Shown here: positions 11,550-21,800 of the stretch, piece by piece
Layout of the letters: every line of letters starts with the position of its first letter
Position numbering within the stretch: position 1 is the stretch's first letter
Assembly (NCBI GenBank): GCA_964035545.1
Contig: OZ037772.1
Span: 4,139,538-4,203,537, forward strand
DNA length: 64,000 nucleotides
Direction: 5' to 3'
Origin: Bugula neritina
Taxonomy: Eukaryota > Bryozoa > Gymnolaemata > Cheilostomatida > Bugulidae
Notes under the pieces: model-generated
Seen by the model: only the letters and a program-made list of their open reading frames with translations
Database searches by the model: none
Told to the model about the DNA's origin: nothing
Position numbers and translations under genes: made by a program

Positions 11550-12500
11550 ATGGCAGAAGACGGCACGGAGCTACCCATTCCACTGAATGAAGGTGAGAGA
11601 GATAAAGTTGATATACCTGAGGAACCAGTGGTGTTAGATGAAGAAGTGAGAATTCCTAGAGAGCATGGTAAAGACAGATACCGGCTGAAGGCGCCCACCT
11701 TCACAGGCGAAGAAGCAGTGGAGCAGTTTATCCAAGAATTTCAAGATGTGATGGAGATTGCACAGTGGCCACCAAGGGTGGCGTTGCTCAAGCTCAGGAT
11801 GGCGCTGAGAGACAAAGCTAAGCCGTACGGAGCGGGACCTGACATAGACGGAATCTTTGCTTCTCTGCGGGCCCGCTTTGGCATCTCCCCCATAGATGCG
11901 CGGGCCCGTCTACAAAGGATGCGGCGTGATCCTCACACGTCGCTACGAGAGGAAGCTGCCACGGTGTACCCACTAGCGCAGATCGCGTTCCGCGATCTGC
12001 CTCCAGTACACCGTGAGAGGTATACTTATGATGCTTTTGTGCAGTCCATCAACGACTTGGTGCTCCACCATCAATTCCAAGCGAGGGGAGTCACCACGGT
12101 CGAAGATGCACTTGCGGTGGGAGAAGCCTACCTCATGGCGACTCATATGCACCGCAACCGCGTGGCCTCCCGCCAGGTGACCACGGAGCACACTACTGCT
12201 CATGCTGAACCAAACGCGGAACCCTCCGCGGTGGCTAATGTAAACCAGATGTCACTAGCGTCAAAAGTTGCACAGATGACTGACATGCAAGATAAACTGG
12301 TCGCCACATTATCTCCCCCAAGCCAGGTAGATACTGCCCGTGAGCCTTGCGGGCCGCAGGTACAATCACCAGGCATGGGGCACAACTTCTGCTGGGGATG
12401 CGGAAGGCCAGGACATTTCCAGAGGAACTGCCCTCAACTCCCACAAGGGTTAAACTACCACAGCCCGCAGATGTTCCCACCTCCTGCGGGCCGTCTGTGA
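11550..12500 (+). CDS. gag: Gag of element A
   Basis: A structural protein of about 316 residues starting at ATG 11550. A capsid-type region lies at about residues 40-210 (motifs YRLKAPTFTG, QWPPRVALLKLRMAL and LRARFG are shared with elements B and C). One CCHC zinc knuckle, CWGCGRPGHFQRNC, sits near the C terminus. The frame ends at TGA 12498-12500, just behind the frameshift hairpin. The pol frame overlaps its 3' end in the -1 frame. Gag proteins form the particle and package the RNA; that role comes from the family. Confidence 0.88.
   Translation: MAEDGTELPIPLNEGERDKVDIPEEPVVLDEEVRIPREHGKDRYRLKAPTFTGEEAVEQFIQEFQDVMEIAQWPPRVALLKLRMALRDKAKPYGAGPDIDGIFASLRARFGISPIDARARLQRMRRDPHTSLREEAATVYPLAQIAFRDLPPVHRERYTYDAFVQSINDLVLHHQFQARGVTTVEDALAVGEAYLMATHMHRNRVASRQVTTEHTTAHAEPNAEPSAVANVNQMSLASKVAQMTDMQDKLVATLSPPSQVDTAREPCGPQVQSPGMGHNFCWGCGRPGHFQRNCPQLPQGLNYHSPQMFPPPAGRL
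12449..12490 (+). promoter_or_regulatory. Putative -1 ribosomal frameshift signal, gag to pol
   Basis: The heptamer GTTAAAC (12449-12455) has TTA and AAC as gag codons. After an 8-nt spacer comes a hairpin with arms CCCGCAG (12464-12470) and CTGCGGG (12484-12490). The pol frame is exactly -1 relative to gag and is open here. Element B has the same heptamer and a different but equally stable hairpin. GUUAAAC is, from memory, a working slippery site in arteriviruses. Confidence 0.75.
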
Positions 12501-14794
12501 ATCACCCAGAGAGGCCCGCGCGTCTGTCGCCCCGCTGGGCGCCGCACGGAGATGCTGTGAAGTGGCGACCCCCGCGGCAAGTAGGCTCAAGCCACTCGCC
12601 GCCTGGGTCCTCTACGCCACTCCAACACCAACACGGAGCCGGCAGACGGTTGACCTCAGAGCCTGCGAGGGAAACGGTACAGGCGCCACAAGGCGTACCG
12701 CCCCAACCTCGGCAGCTGGTCAATAGTCGTCGCCAACCGTGGACCCCTCGACCTACAGCGAGGGAGGTGCAACCACGGCACACACAGCTGCAGCTACACG
12801 GAAGTAGCTACTTCCTGCCAGGAAAGCTAGCCGGCAAGCCTGCCAACTTCCTCCTGGACTCAGGCTGCACCACCAACCTCCTTAGCCGTCAATTCTTTGA
12901 CACCCTCAGCGCTAAGGTCAAGGACGGGTTGGCACCGTATGAGGGGGATCATGGCACCCTGGCAGACGGGTCGTGCATTCCCTTCTACGGCATTATTGAG
13001 CTAACTGGTTACGTCCGTAACCAGGCCATCCAAGAGACGTTTATCGTCGGGCAGCTCAACGAGGACGCTATCCTCGGGATGCCATTCTTACAACGACACG
13101 GATGTCGCATCGATTTCAGTAAATCTGCGATGATCATGGGCGACAGGGAGCTCGCTTGTGTCGATAAGTTTGGTCGCCCTCTAGCGGGAGCAGTGCAGGT
13201 GGTACGGAGCTGTACTATACCAGGCCACTCCCGGGCTACCGTCCGCTGCAAGGTAGACGGTGGCCAAACCTCTAAGTTGGGAGTTGTCGAAAGTACGCAC
13301 TCGAGAGTCCAACTTGCCCATAGCTTTAGCCGGCTTACGGGACAAGGAGAGATCTCAGTGCAGTGTGTCAACCCCTCTTCAGAGACAGTAGACCTACCAC
13401 CCAGATCCATGCTGGGCCGCTTCCATCCTGTCCAGGAGGAAGCCATTGGGCCGTCGTCGGGAGCTACGACGGAAGGTCCTCAGCAGAGCCCGTCTCAAGG
13501 GCGGAGGACCGTCCCAACCCACGCCTCCCATCCTCCAGGGACGCGTGGCTGCACAGGCAACAGAAAGCGCCAGGCTATGGCTAGGTTGCCACATGGGTAC
13601 AGTGAGGCGTTCCGCCACACGGACCACGACGCCCGCCTAAATAGAGCAGGCTGTCGTGAGGTACCACGGGCGGCGAAGACCGCCCCTGCTCAGCCACTCC
13701 AACAGTGGGCTGACACGCCCCCGGAGGCTGCCCAGAGCCTCCGCGCCAAACCTGTATGGGCTGGTAACATTAGGGAGCTGCCAAAGCTCCAGGAAAGCCT
13801 TCCTGGGGTGGTAGCCGACGTGTACCGAGCGAAACAGGAAGGGCGACGACGCAGTAGTAAACAAAGGCGACAGGGATGCGCCGAGTTACGGCTGTACTGT
13901 CAACGTTGGAGCTCTCTGCGGGTCGGGCCAGATGGTCTGCTGACCATGACCTTGGCCGCCAACAGCAGACAGCCAGCCAGGAAGAGGGCCGTCTGCCCAG
14001 TTGCCATCCGCCGGAAGTTGATACAAGACACCCACGAGGAGACTCACCGAGGAGTCCAAGGGGTGGTCACCAAGCTACAACTCCGGTGGTACTGGCCCAA
14101 CATGGAGCGGGATATCCGGCGCAGAGTGAGACGGTGCAAAGTTTGCCAGACCAACAAGCATAGCCGTCTCCCTGGTGAAGCAGGGCGGCAGACGCATTGT
14201 GCGAAAAGGTCTCGGCAAGCGGAGACTGTCATCCTGGCCGGAAACACCTCCATGACACGTCAGGAAGACTTGGCGAGGCGAGAAAGGCCACTTCCGTCCT
14301 TGAAAGTGCGCCCACCGCCCCCAACGTCAAGCCTGCCATCACCACCACTTCCGGAACCAGAAACGGGTCCGGAAGTGCAAAAACCCCCCGTGGGAGGGGC
14401 TCCGCAAGGAGATACCAACATAGGAACAAACGTCACAAACAGGCTGGAAAAACCACCCGTGAGACATAACAGTCCACAGGTGAGCACACCGCCTCCCACA
14501 GTGACGACGCCTCCAGGACCACACACTAGGCAACTTCCAGCGTGTCTCAGAGACTGTGTACGTGACCGCGGTATAAGCGGCAGTAACGAAAGTCTAGAGA
14601 AGCCTCGCATGGGAAAACAGGCAAAGAGCCGTGGGAGTTGTGAACACCACGGAAATCTCAACTTTTGCCTCGGCGGAATCTCACACGAGATTCATCCGCT
14701 GGAAGTGAAAAGCCCTAGTCACGTTTCACAACCACGCTGTCCGGTCTTTTCCTACGTTGATGCAGTCAAGAGTAGACGTGCCACTAAACAGTAA
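12456..14794 (+). CDS. pol: Deleted Pol of element A: protease, integrase zinc finger and C-terminal Cys/His tail, one open frame
   Basis: The frame is open from 12347, but translation probably enters by the -1 frameshift near 12455. It contains an aspartic protease (LLDSGCTTNLLSR, near 12855-12895). It then jumps at about 13620-13720 from the sequence that normally precedes reverse transcriptase straight to the linker after RNase H. The integrase HHCC finger region (about 13990-14165) is present, but at about 14190-14270 the core with its D/D/E residues is lost. The frame resumes in the Pro-rich C-terminal region and ends with the family tail (GSCEHHGN, NFC, QPRCPVF). It contains no stop codon despite two large deletions. 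Such a protein could process Gag but cannot copy or integrate DNA. Confidence 0.82.
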
Positions 14795-14817
14795 TCATTT
14801 ACCGCTCTCATTCCAAA

Positions 14818-15875
14818 ATGTCTTACTATTCTGGATCGAAGGGTGAGTTAATTATGTTTTTGGTACGATAACTAGACTGCATCAGTCAGCTTCAGCTACA
14901 CTAACTAGCAAGCTGGAGATTCGATAATGATAAACAGTGGTGGGAATACACGTCGACTTTGATTTTAAATAATCTGCCATAGCGAGTGTGTTCTCCATCA
15001 ACTATTCATTAGCCTGAATCTCACGAGTGTAACTGAACAGAGTACCGGTCAGGCTGTACACGCCGACGGTACCTCAGTGTATAATCTTTAACACTGCTAC
15101 TCTTTCAGATCACACTCGAGTGACCACCTCCCGGTCACGGGACCAGCCAACTTCTCTGCCTATGGAAGAGGAACCTGTAATGGAGAATGGCATACCCGTG
15201 GTGCTCTGTCGACGACACCGCTGGGTGTCACCCACGACGGAAAGGAGAATTGAGGAAGCCTGGGGACCCAGCGGACCCCACCGAACCTGCCAGGTCTGCT
15301 TTGAGGAGTGCCCGTCACACCGCTCCCTGCGTCTACATGTAGACGCCCATTTTCTACTCCACTTCTGTCCGTGCAGGTTCCACGACGTATGCCCGTATCC
15401 CGTGACAGTCCATAAGCTGAGCTGCTTCGCTGGAGAGAACCATACTGTCGATGAGGACAGTTTCCCCCAATACCTATATACCATCAAGCCAGTCATCAGG
15501 AAGGCTATCACCCTGGCCGCACTAGCGTCAGGGTTCCACGTACTGCTGCTATCCGCCCGCCATAAGTCCCCTATGGTTCAGGGCCCGTCTCCTACCTCCG
15601 TCAACCCTAGCAACACCCCCGAAGTAGAAAGAACAACAATACCCCCTCTAACAGAGACTACTACAACCCCGCCAAGACCTAGCCAGCTGGCTAATGTAGA
15701 AGAGCGGCTTGTAAGACTACAAGCCGAGTTCACACAACTTGCCCCTGACTTGCTGGATATGACGACAGGTCTATACCAGTTGAAGGACTCAGTGGGGCGA
15801 CTGAAGAGGCGGCTACGTGCCCGACAGGCTCGACACAGAGCACGCTCGCTACAAGAGTCGGAGTCCACCCAATGA
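14818..15875 (+). CDS. ORF3 of element A: two-exon zinc-finger/coiled-coil protein
   Basis: The predicted gene is join(14818..14842, 15109..15875), 263 residues. Exon 1 is 25 nt beginning with ATG, 24 nt after the pol stop. The donor is G|GTGAGT and the acceptor CTCTTTCAG|AT; the intron is 266 nt, phase 1, and the split codon is GAT. Exon 2 encodes a C2H2 finger (C-x2-C-x12-H-x3-H) followed at once by a second cluster beginning CPC (C-x-C, then His and Cys). After a Thr/Pro-rich linker comes a heptad-rich helix (LVRLQAEFTQL...) and a basic end. I see no signal peptide or membrane segment, so it is not env-like. Elements B and C keep the same intron position, phase and domain order. Function unknown; nucleic-acid binding plus oligomerisation is a guess. 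An unspliced reading would start at ATG 15162. Confidence 0.8.
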
Positions 15876-16139
15876 GTATGCCTGGGGTAGGCACCTTTCG
15901 TTGAGCTGTATTTCGTCTGGAAAGTGACGAGTGCTCCGACATTGGCCCGCGTGCTGGTAAGCACCCTCTCTCTTTATAGCTGATTAGATGTGTGTGATCG
16001 ATCACCCTGTTTACTTCTGTATATAAATGTTGTCGTGCTCAACTATTTCTTTTCTTCCTCTTTGTGGGTTTACTTATGTATGTTTTTCTTCTTGGATTAT
16101 TGTATAGTTTTTCATTATGTGTTTTTTTTATTGTGTTAT

Positions 16140-16173
16140 CAGAAAGTAGGGCTTTCTGCTGGGGGGGGGGCGG
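16140..16173 (+). other. Hairpin plus polypurine tract of element A
   Basis: CAGAAAG (16140-16146) and CTTTCTG (16152-16158) form a 7-bp perfect stem around a 5-nt loop. Ten G residues and CGG (16161-16173) follow and abut the 3' LTR. The same hairpin stands before the tract in elements B and C. Confidence 0.8.
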
Positions 16174-16526
16174 TGTAGTGAGTAGTGCAAAGTACAAATA
16201 CGGGAATCGCCCTCTCCCTACTCTTGGAATACTTAGCCCCTTATGTAGCAACCAATTAGCAGCTCCGGAAGATATGCTTCCGATTCACGTGACACTTCCC
16301 GGGTTATTAACATTTTATCACGTTGTTGTAAGCGGAGGCTTGAAGGAGAAACATGTATTAGTAGTTGACTGATGTTTAGGATAATTTGATGTGATGTTTA
16401 TTTTATGCTTTATTGTGGATAATAAATATAATTACTCGACAGCTACCCTAGTAATTACTAGCAGGATAACTAACTAACTATACGCAAGTAGATAACTCAC
16501 GCACAGTAATTGCACGAATTACTACA
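16174..16526 (+). repeat. 3' LTR of element A (353 bp)
   Basis: Direct repeat of 11162-11514. It is followed by the ATAT duplication and then by the last 17 bp of the split 5' LTR of element 1 (16531-16547). Confidence 0.93.
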
Positions 16527-16547
16527 ATATTCTGCATATCATCAACA
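16527..16547 (-). repeat. 5' LTR of element 1, outer piece
   Basis: After the duplicated ATAT, the 17 bp 16531-16547 complete the LTR and end in CAACA. The 5-bp duplication ATGGC follows at 16548-16552. Confidence 0.9.
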
Positions 16548-16552
16548 ATGGC

Positions 16553-17170
16553 TATCAGTAATAAGTACAGCATAATAGATTATTATTATAAATGTATTTA
16601 TACAAATAGTGACAGTAATACTAAAAGTAATATTTTTAGCTATAATTGGTATCCACCAGTTTGCACTACAATTATGAATTTTAAATTACATACAACTTCA
16701 ATTTAAAACTAAAAGTAAGAGTGAAACGCTTAATAGTTATTACTATAACTATGACTATTAAGATTAGTATAATATGGTAAAATGTGAGACTGAGTACCAG
16801 TATAAAACTGATATTTAACCTATTTGTAGATTCTAAACTTTTAAATTAGACCTAATAGTAGTAGCAGCAACCTTGCAGTAACTTCTACAGTTAATCCTAG
16901 TTCTATCATCTATCAGTATCACTATGATTATCATTATGATTATGATTATTACTATCAGTATCACCATCACCATGACTTCACGTCTAAAACTATGAGTATC
17001 AGTATGACTGACTGTGAGAGTATCACCACCACTATGAGTGGTGGTGATAGTGAGTATCACTATCACTACAATACTTAATTAGTTACTTATAGTTATACTT
17101 ATACTATGAGTTACACTACTATCACTATTAGTATCACTACGACTATCACTATCACTATCAGTATAACTAT
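16553..17170. repeat. AT-rich DNA grading into degenerate TATCAC/TATCAG simple repeats
   Basis: No gene is seen. From about 16900 the sequence is a degenerate array of ACTATCAGTATCAC-like units that resumes at 24675, so element B inserted inside this simple-sequence tract. Confidence 0.7.
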
Positions 17171-17475
17171 TGTTATAATTTTCAGATTTAGGGTTGATGT
17201 GCTATCCAGAGAGTCTATTTATTTACTATAAAACTGCACCAGGATAAGTCGAGTGAACGAGTATATTTTACACACAATTATACATTATAAAAACGATACA
17301 TTATTTCCAGACAAGTTACACATCTAATCTATTTCACACTCTAGCTTCGACTGAGTTAGCAGCGGGAAACTACAATTGCTGTTAACTATCAACTACGCTA
17401 ATTGGTTATCCATTGTTCCGGGTCAATTGCGCGACCCTACATGTTGTGCTGCTGGTAGTTCCACGAACCACCACA
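17171..17475 (-). repeat. 3' LTR of element B (305 bp)
   Basis: Ends TGTGGTGG...ATAACA on the minus strand. It matches 24370-24674 except at about three sites. Confidence 0.92.
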
Positions 17476-17506
17476 CCGCCCCCACCAGCAGAAAGCCATC
17501 TTTCTG
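17476..17506 (-). other. Hairpin plus polypurine tract of element B
   Basis: On the minus strand CAGAAAG and CTTTCTG (within 17489-17506) pair around a 4-nt loop, followed by CTGGTGGGGGCGG up to the LTR. The stem is identical to those of A and C, while the loop differs (ATGG instead of TAGGG). Confidence 0.78.
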
Positions 17507-17763
17507 ATATATATATAAAAAAAACATTCATTGGTAACCGCATACATCAGTGGACAAAATAATACATAATATACAGGAAGAGACATAATAATAGACAGAA
17601 TCATTATAACGATCCGTTGCATACAATTGGCCAGCTGTAGATAGACGAGGAATACTAGCTAGCTGTGGTGTTAGACAGGGGATAACCTGTTAAGCAGTCA
17701 AACATTTACATGACATCTTGGCTTCTCCCAAGAGGCGGAGTTGGAGTACTCCGGGTAGTCTAA

Positions 17764-18841
17764 CTAGAGTCCTTGTTGGGCACGCCGGTGCTTGGCTTGG
17801 CATGTACGCAGTTTCCTTTTCATACGGCATACGGATCCCTTTAGCTGGAAGAGTCCTGTTGTAGTGTTAAGTAGATCTGGTGCCAGCTGGGTGAACTCTT
17901 CTTGTAATCGTAGGAGGTGTTCTTCTACTGTGGCTAGGCGTACTGGGTCTGGGGACGGTGTCCGTCTGCGGCGCAAGGGTGGACTGGGGGACCTGGTTCG
18001 TCTCTTCGTCAGAGTAGGGGAGATCTCTCCTTCTTCTGGATATGTAGTTTCTTCGGGGGTGTATGTAATTTGAGGGCGGTCAGACACCAACGGAGATTGT
18101 TGGCGGGCGTTGTCTAACACACGTTGGAACCCCGAGGACAGAACGGCTAATAGCATGGCCTTCTTCACCAGAGGTCGTATAAGTGTGAGGAACTCCGGGT
18201 ATAGCTTAGCGTCGACCACGTAGTTTTCTCCAGGGAAACAGCCCGCCGCTCTGTGTCTGGTGACGGGGTAGGGATACACGTCATTGTACCCGCAGGGGCA
18301 GAATGTTAGTAGGAGATGAGCATTGACGTGTAAATTAAGGGAGCAATGAGAGGCGCAGTCTTCACCACAGATCTGGCATCTCGTCCGTCCTCTGGACCCC
18401 CAGGCTGTTTCTATTTCTTCTTCTGTTTGTGGAGACACCCACCGCCAACGGCGGCGTAGTGGCTCAGGCCGGTCACCACTAGCATACTCCTCTGGATACG
18501 GAGCGGGAAGTGTTCTATCCCGTACCCTGGTTGTAGCGGGTCGAGTGTAATCTGAAAAAGTTTCAACAGTGTTAATACAGTACACTGCTGTGTTGTCAGC
18601 TTGAACAGCTTGGCAACTCCTAATTCAGTTACCTCGTAGAGATTTATGGTAGTGAATAGTCAGATAGAACACGTATTGCAATGAGATTATAAAAATCTCT
18701 AAGTCAAACTGAGTTCTTACTACGGTATTTCACTAACCTATCTCCAGCTCGATTGACTCGGTGAGTCAGAGCTGAGCGATGCAATCTAGTTTCGTATTAA
18801 GATATAGTTAACTCACCCCACGATCTGTTGTCGTAAGACAT
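17764..18841 (-). CDS. ORF3 of element B: two-exon zinc-finger/coiled-coil protein
   Basis: The predicted gene is complement(join(17764..18551, 18817..18841)), 270 residues. Exon 1 is again 25 nt starting with ATG, 24 nt after the pol stop. The donor is G|GTGAGT, the acceptor CTTTTTCAG|AT, and the intron is 265 nt in phase 1. Exon 2 holds the C2H2 finger (CQICGEDCASHCSLNLHVNAH region, C-x2-C-x12-H-x3-H), the CPCG...H...C cluster, and a helical block after GENY. A linker rich in Arg-Ser-Pro follows, then a coiled coil (VEEHLLRLQEEFTQLAPDLL). The sequence is clearly homologous to ORF3 of A and more distantly to that of C. Unknown function; no membrane segment. Confidence 0.8.
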
Positions 18842-18865
18842 ACTGAATGTGTGAAATGGTTTGAA

Positions 18866-21800
18866 CTACTGCTTAGAAACACGTCTACTCCTGACTGCAT
18901 CAGCGTATGAAAAGATCGAGCAACGTGGTTGGGGTGCGTGATTAAGACTTTGTGCACCCGGCGGATGAATTTTGTTTCTATTTCCGCCGATGCAAAAGTT
19001 GATATTTCCGTGGTGTTGACAACTCCCACATTTGCTCGATTCTTTTCTCGTACGGTTTTCCCCTAGACTTTCATGCGTGCCGCTTTTAACGCAGTCACAT
19101 ACGAAGTCCTTCAAGTATGCGGGGGGTTGCCTCGTACGCTGTCCCCTTTCTAGGGGGGGTGACACGCTTGCCGGTTCGTTAGTAGGGGCCTCTAATGGCG
19201 TCTCTACTTCACCGTCAGCGGTCACCTCTTCTTGTTCTCCGGATGGAGCCCCTCCCTCCGTGGGGGTTTGCACTTCCGGAACCGGCTCGGTTTCTGGAAG
19301 TGATGGAATTAGACTTGGCGGTGGCGGACACGCTTCTGTTGACAAAAGCTGCCGCTCCTCTCTCACCAAGGTTTCTTCCCGCGGTATGACCACTTCGTAT
19401 TCAGGTCCATGCCGCCGTCGCCCGCGCGTTGTTGTCTGCCTCCTGGGCTCTAACAACGGGGGGGCTTCTCCCACTCCGTCGGGGCTAGCCCAATACGGTT
19501 TCAAGCGAGACTCGTTCTGGATAGACACCTGTCCTGAGCGCTCGATCTTGTACGTATGATTGGGCATAGCCTCGACGACCACGTAGGGCCCTACGAACTT
19601 AGGCTTCAGCTTATCAGCCTGTCCGCGGCGCCTACGGTAATTGACCATCCACACCTTATCTCCCATTTGATAGAGAGGTGGTTCATCGGAATCTTCGTGC
19701 CGCACCTTCCACTGCTGTTGGCGCAGTATATCGTGTGCGGCCTTCATCCGTTCCACTAGTTCACTGGCATACTCGTGGACTGAGTTATCTTGCTCTGGAA
19801 CGTGATAGGTGAGATGGTCAGGGACACGAGTCTCTCTCCCGAGCATCAAGAGGTTTGGGGTCTCACCAGTACTGGTGTGTGGGGTGCTACGGTATGCACG
19901 CATGACTTGCGGCAACACCGTATCCCATTCCTCTTGACCTCGTCCAAGGAGGAGACTCCGGAGTGCTTCACCTAGCATCCGGTTGTTGCGCTCCACCACC
20001 CCGTTACCTTGAGGGTGGTAGGGGGTGGTCCTGCTCTGATTTACTCCCCAGAGGTGGCAAAGGTCGCTCATCAGTTGAGACTGGAATTGAGCGCCTTGAT
20101 CAGAGTGTATCTGTTCGGGGAGCCCAAAATAACAGAATACATGTTGGTCTAGTGCCCTGGCCACTGTTGGGGCTGATGCATCTGGGATAGCCAGAGCATC
20201 CGCCCACCTAGTAAAGTGGTCGGTTAGTACTAGGATCCAATTATTGCCTCTGGGGGTCAGGGGCATGGGTCCGACCAGGTCTACAGCGACTACTTGCCAG
20301 GGCCTACCAGCGTATAGCCTCCGCCGTCCTGCTTCACCAGGGGGGCGGCTATGCTTACTGGCCTGGCAGATCTCACACTGTTTGACTCTGAGCCGGACAT
20401 CACGCTCCATTTGTGGCCAATACCACCGAAGTCGTAATTTGGACATCACTCGCTTGACCCCTGCGTGGGCCTGCTTGTGAGTATCCCAAATCAACTCACG
20501 GCGGATGGCTGTGGGGCAGACTACCCTCTTCTTTTCCGGGTGTCTGCCGCTGGCAGCTAGAGAGATGGTTAGCAACCCATCCTGCCCGATCCGCAGCGAG
20601 TCCCAACGCTGACAGTATAGCCGGAATTCGGCGCAACCCTGTCGTATGCGTTCCTCGCTGGGTCGTCGCCCTTCCCTTTTGGCCCGGTATATGTCTGCCA
20701 CGACTCCAGGCAGCTCTTCTTGGAGCTTTTTCAGCTCTCGAACATTACCGGCCAGTACAGGGTTGGCGCGGAGGTTTTGTACATCCTCCGGGGACTCATC
20801 AACTCTTTGCCTGAGTTGACCTTGATCCCAGTCAAACGGTGCTCCGTGGTGAGCCAGCATCTCCAACTCGCATCGCGGGGACCTCCATCCCTCCTCTCGA
20901 TGTTGAGACACTGTTTGCAACCTCCGTCAGGTCGGCGACTCAACCCATCTGCATTGCTGTGTCTCTTGCCCGGTTGATGTTCGATCCGGTATGAGAATTC
21001 AGCTAGGATTTCGAGCCACCGGGCGACCTGACTAGAGGGCTCTGCTCTCCTGCACAACCAGATCAGCGAGGCATGATCCGTACGCAGCCGGAACTTCCTG
21101 CCGTATAGGTATGGTCTGAAGTGCTTCACTGACTTGATTACTGCCAGCAGCTCCTTGCGGGTAGTGCAGTAATTTCGTTCAGCGGGTGAGAGAGACTTGC
21201 TGTAGTAGGCTACTACTACCTCTCGGCCTTCCTGCACTTGTGACAGCACAGCGCCAACATTTTGGTCACTGGCGTCCGTGTCTAGGATGTACTCCAGAGT
21301 GGGGTCTGGGTAGGCCAAGATGGGCGCCGTTAGTAGGCAGCCCTTGAGGCGGTCGAACGCTTCTTGTTCGACTGGAGTCCACTGCCATGTCACTCCCTTT
21401 GCGGTGAGCCGGTTTAACGGCTGGGCTATGCCCGCAAAGTCTGGTATGTATTGCCTGTAATACCCTACCAGCCCCAAGAAAGCCCGGAGTCCGGTCAAGT
21501 CTTGGGGGGTGACCCAGTCTTCTACTGCCCGTACCTTTTCGGGATCCGTTGCCACGCCGTTTCGACCGACAACGTGCCCCAGGTACTTGACCTCCGGCTG
21601 CAATAGAGCGCACTTGGAAGGTTTGAGCTTAAGACCGGCACCTCGGAGTCTCTCGAAAACCTCCTGCAGAGGACTGACATGTGTCTCGAAGTCTGGAGAG
21701 ATTACGATGACATCATCGAGGTAGACCAGCAGTGTCTTCCAATGGAGTCCGCTAAGGACTTGTTCCATCAGCCTCTGGAAGGTGGCTGGGGCGGAGGTTA

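Larger units (their letters stand above)
11162..16526 (+). mobile_element. Ty3/gypsy element A, internally deleted, with a third gene
   Basis: The two 353-bp LTRs (11162-11514 and 16174-16526) differ at a single site by eye. The target duplication ATAT is at 11158-11161 and 16527-16530. The order is gag, a -1 frameshift signal, a deleted pol, then spliced ORF3, a hairpin and a polypurine tract. Compared with elements B and C, the reverse transcriptase/RNase H block and the integrase core are missing, but the remaining pol frame stays open for 815 codons. It therefore must have been copied and integrated with enzymes supplied by relatives. It sits in the 5' LTR of element 1. Confidence 0.93.
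1291..16547 (-). mobile_element. Ty3/gypsy LTR retrotransposon (element 1), interrupted by two nested insertions
   Basis: The element lies on the minus strand. The 3' LTR is 1291-1479 and the gag-pol frame is 1811-5773. The 5' LTR is in three pieces: 5814-5947, 11124-11161 and 16531-16547. These sum to 134+38+17 = 189 bp, exactly the length of the intact 3' LTR, and by eye match it without a difference. The flanking duplication ATGGC occurs at 1286-1290 and 16548-16552. The two gaps are a DNA transposon (5948-11121, TA duplicated) and gypsy element A (11162-16526, ATAT duplicated). Identical LTRs and an open gag-pol frame point to a very recent insertion, but the split U3 probably prevents normal transcription. 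About 320 bp of non-coding 3' sequence (1489-1810) separates the pol stop from the polypurine tract. Confidence 0.93.

Noticed and set aside
12502-15511. Several 60-145-codon frames opposite to or overlapping element A pol and ORF3
   Set aside because: GC-rich shadow frames of gag-pol and ORF3; not conserved in element B or C.
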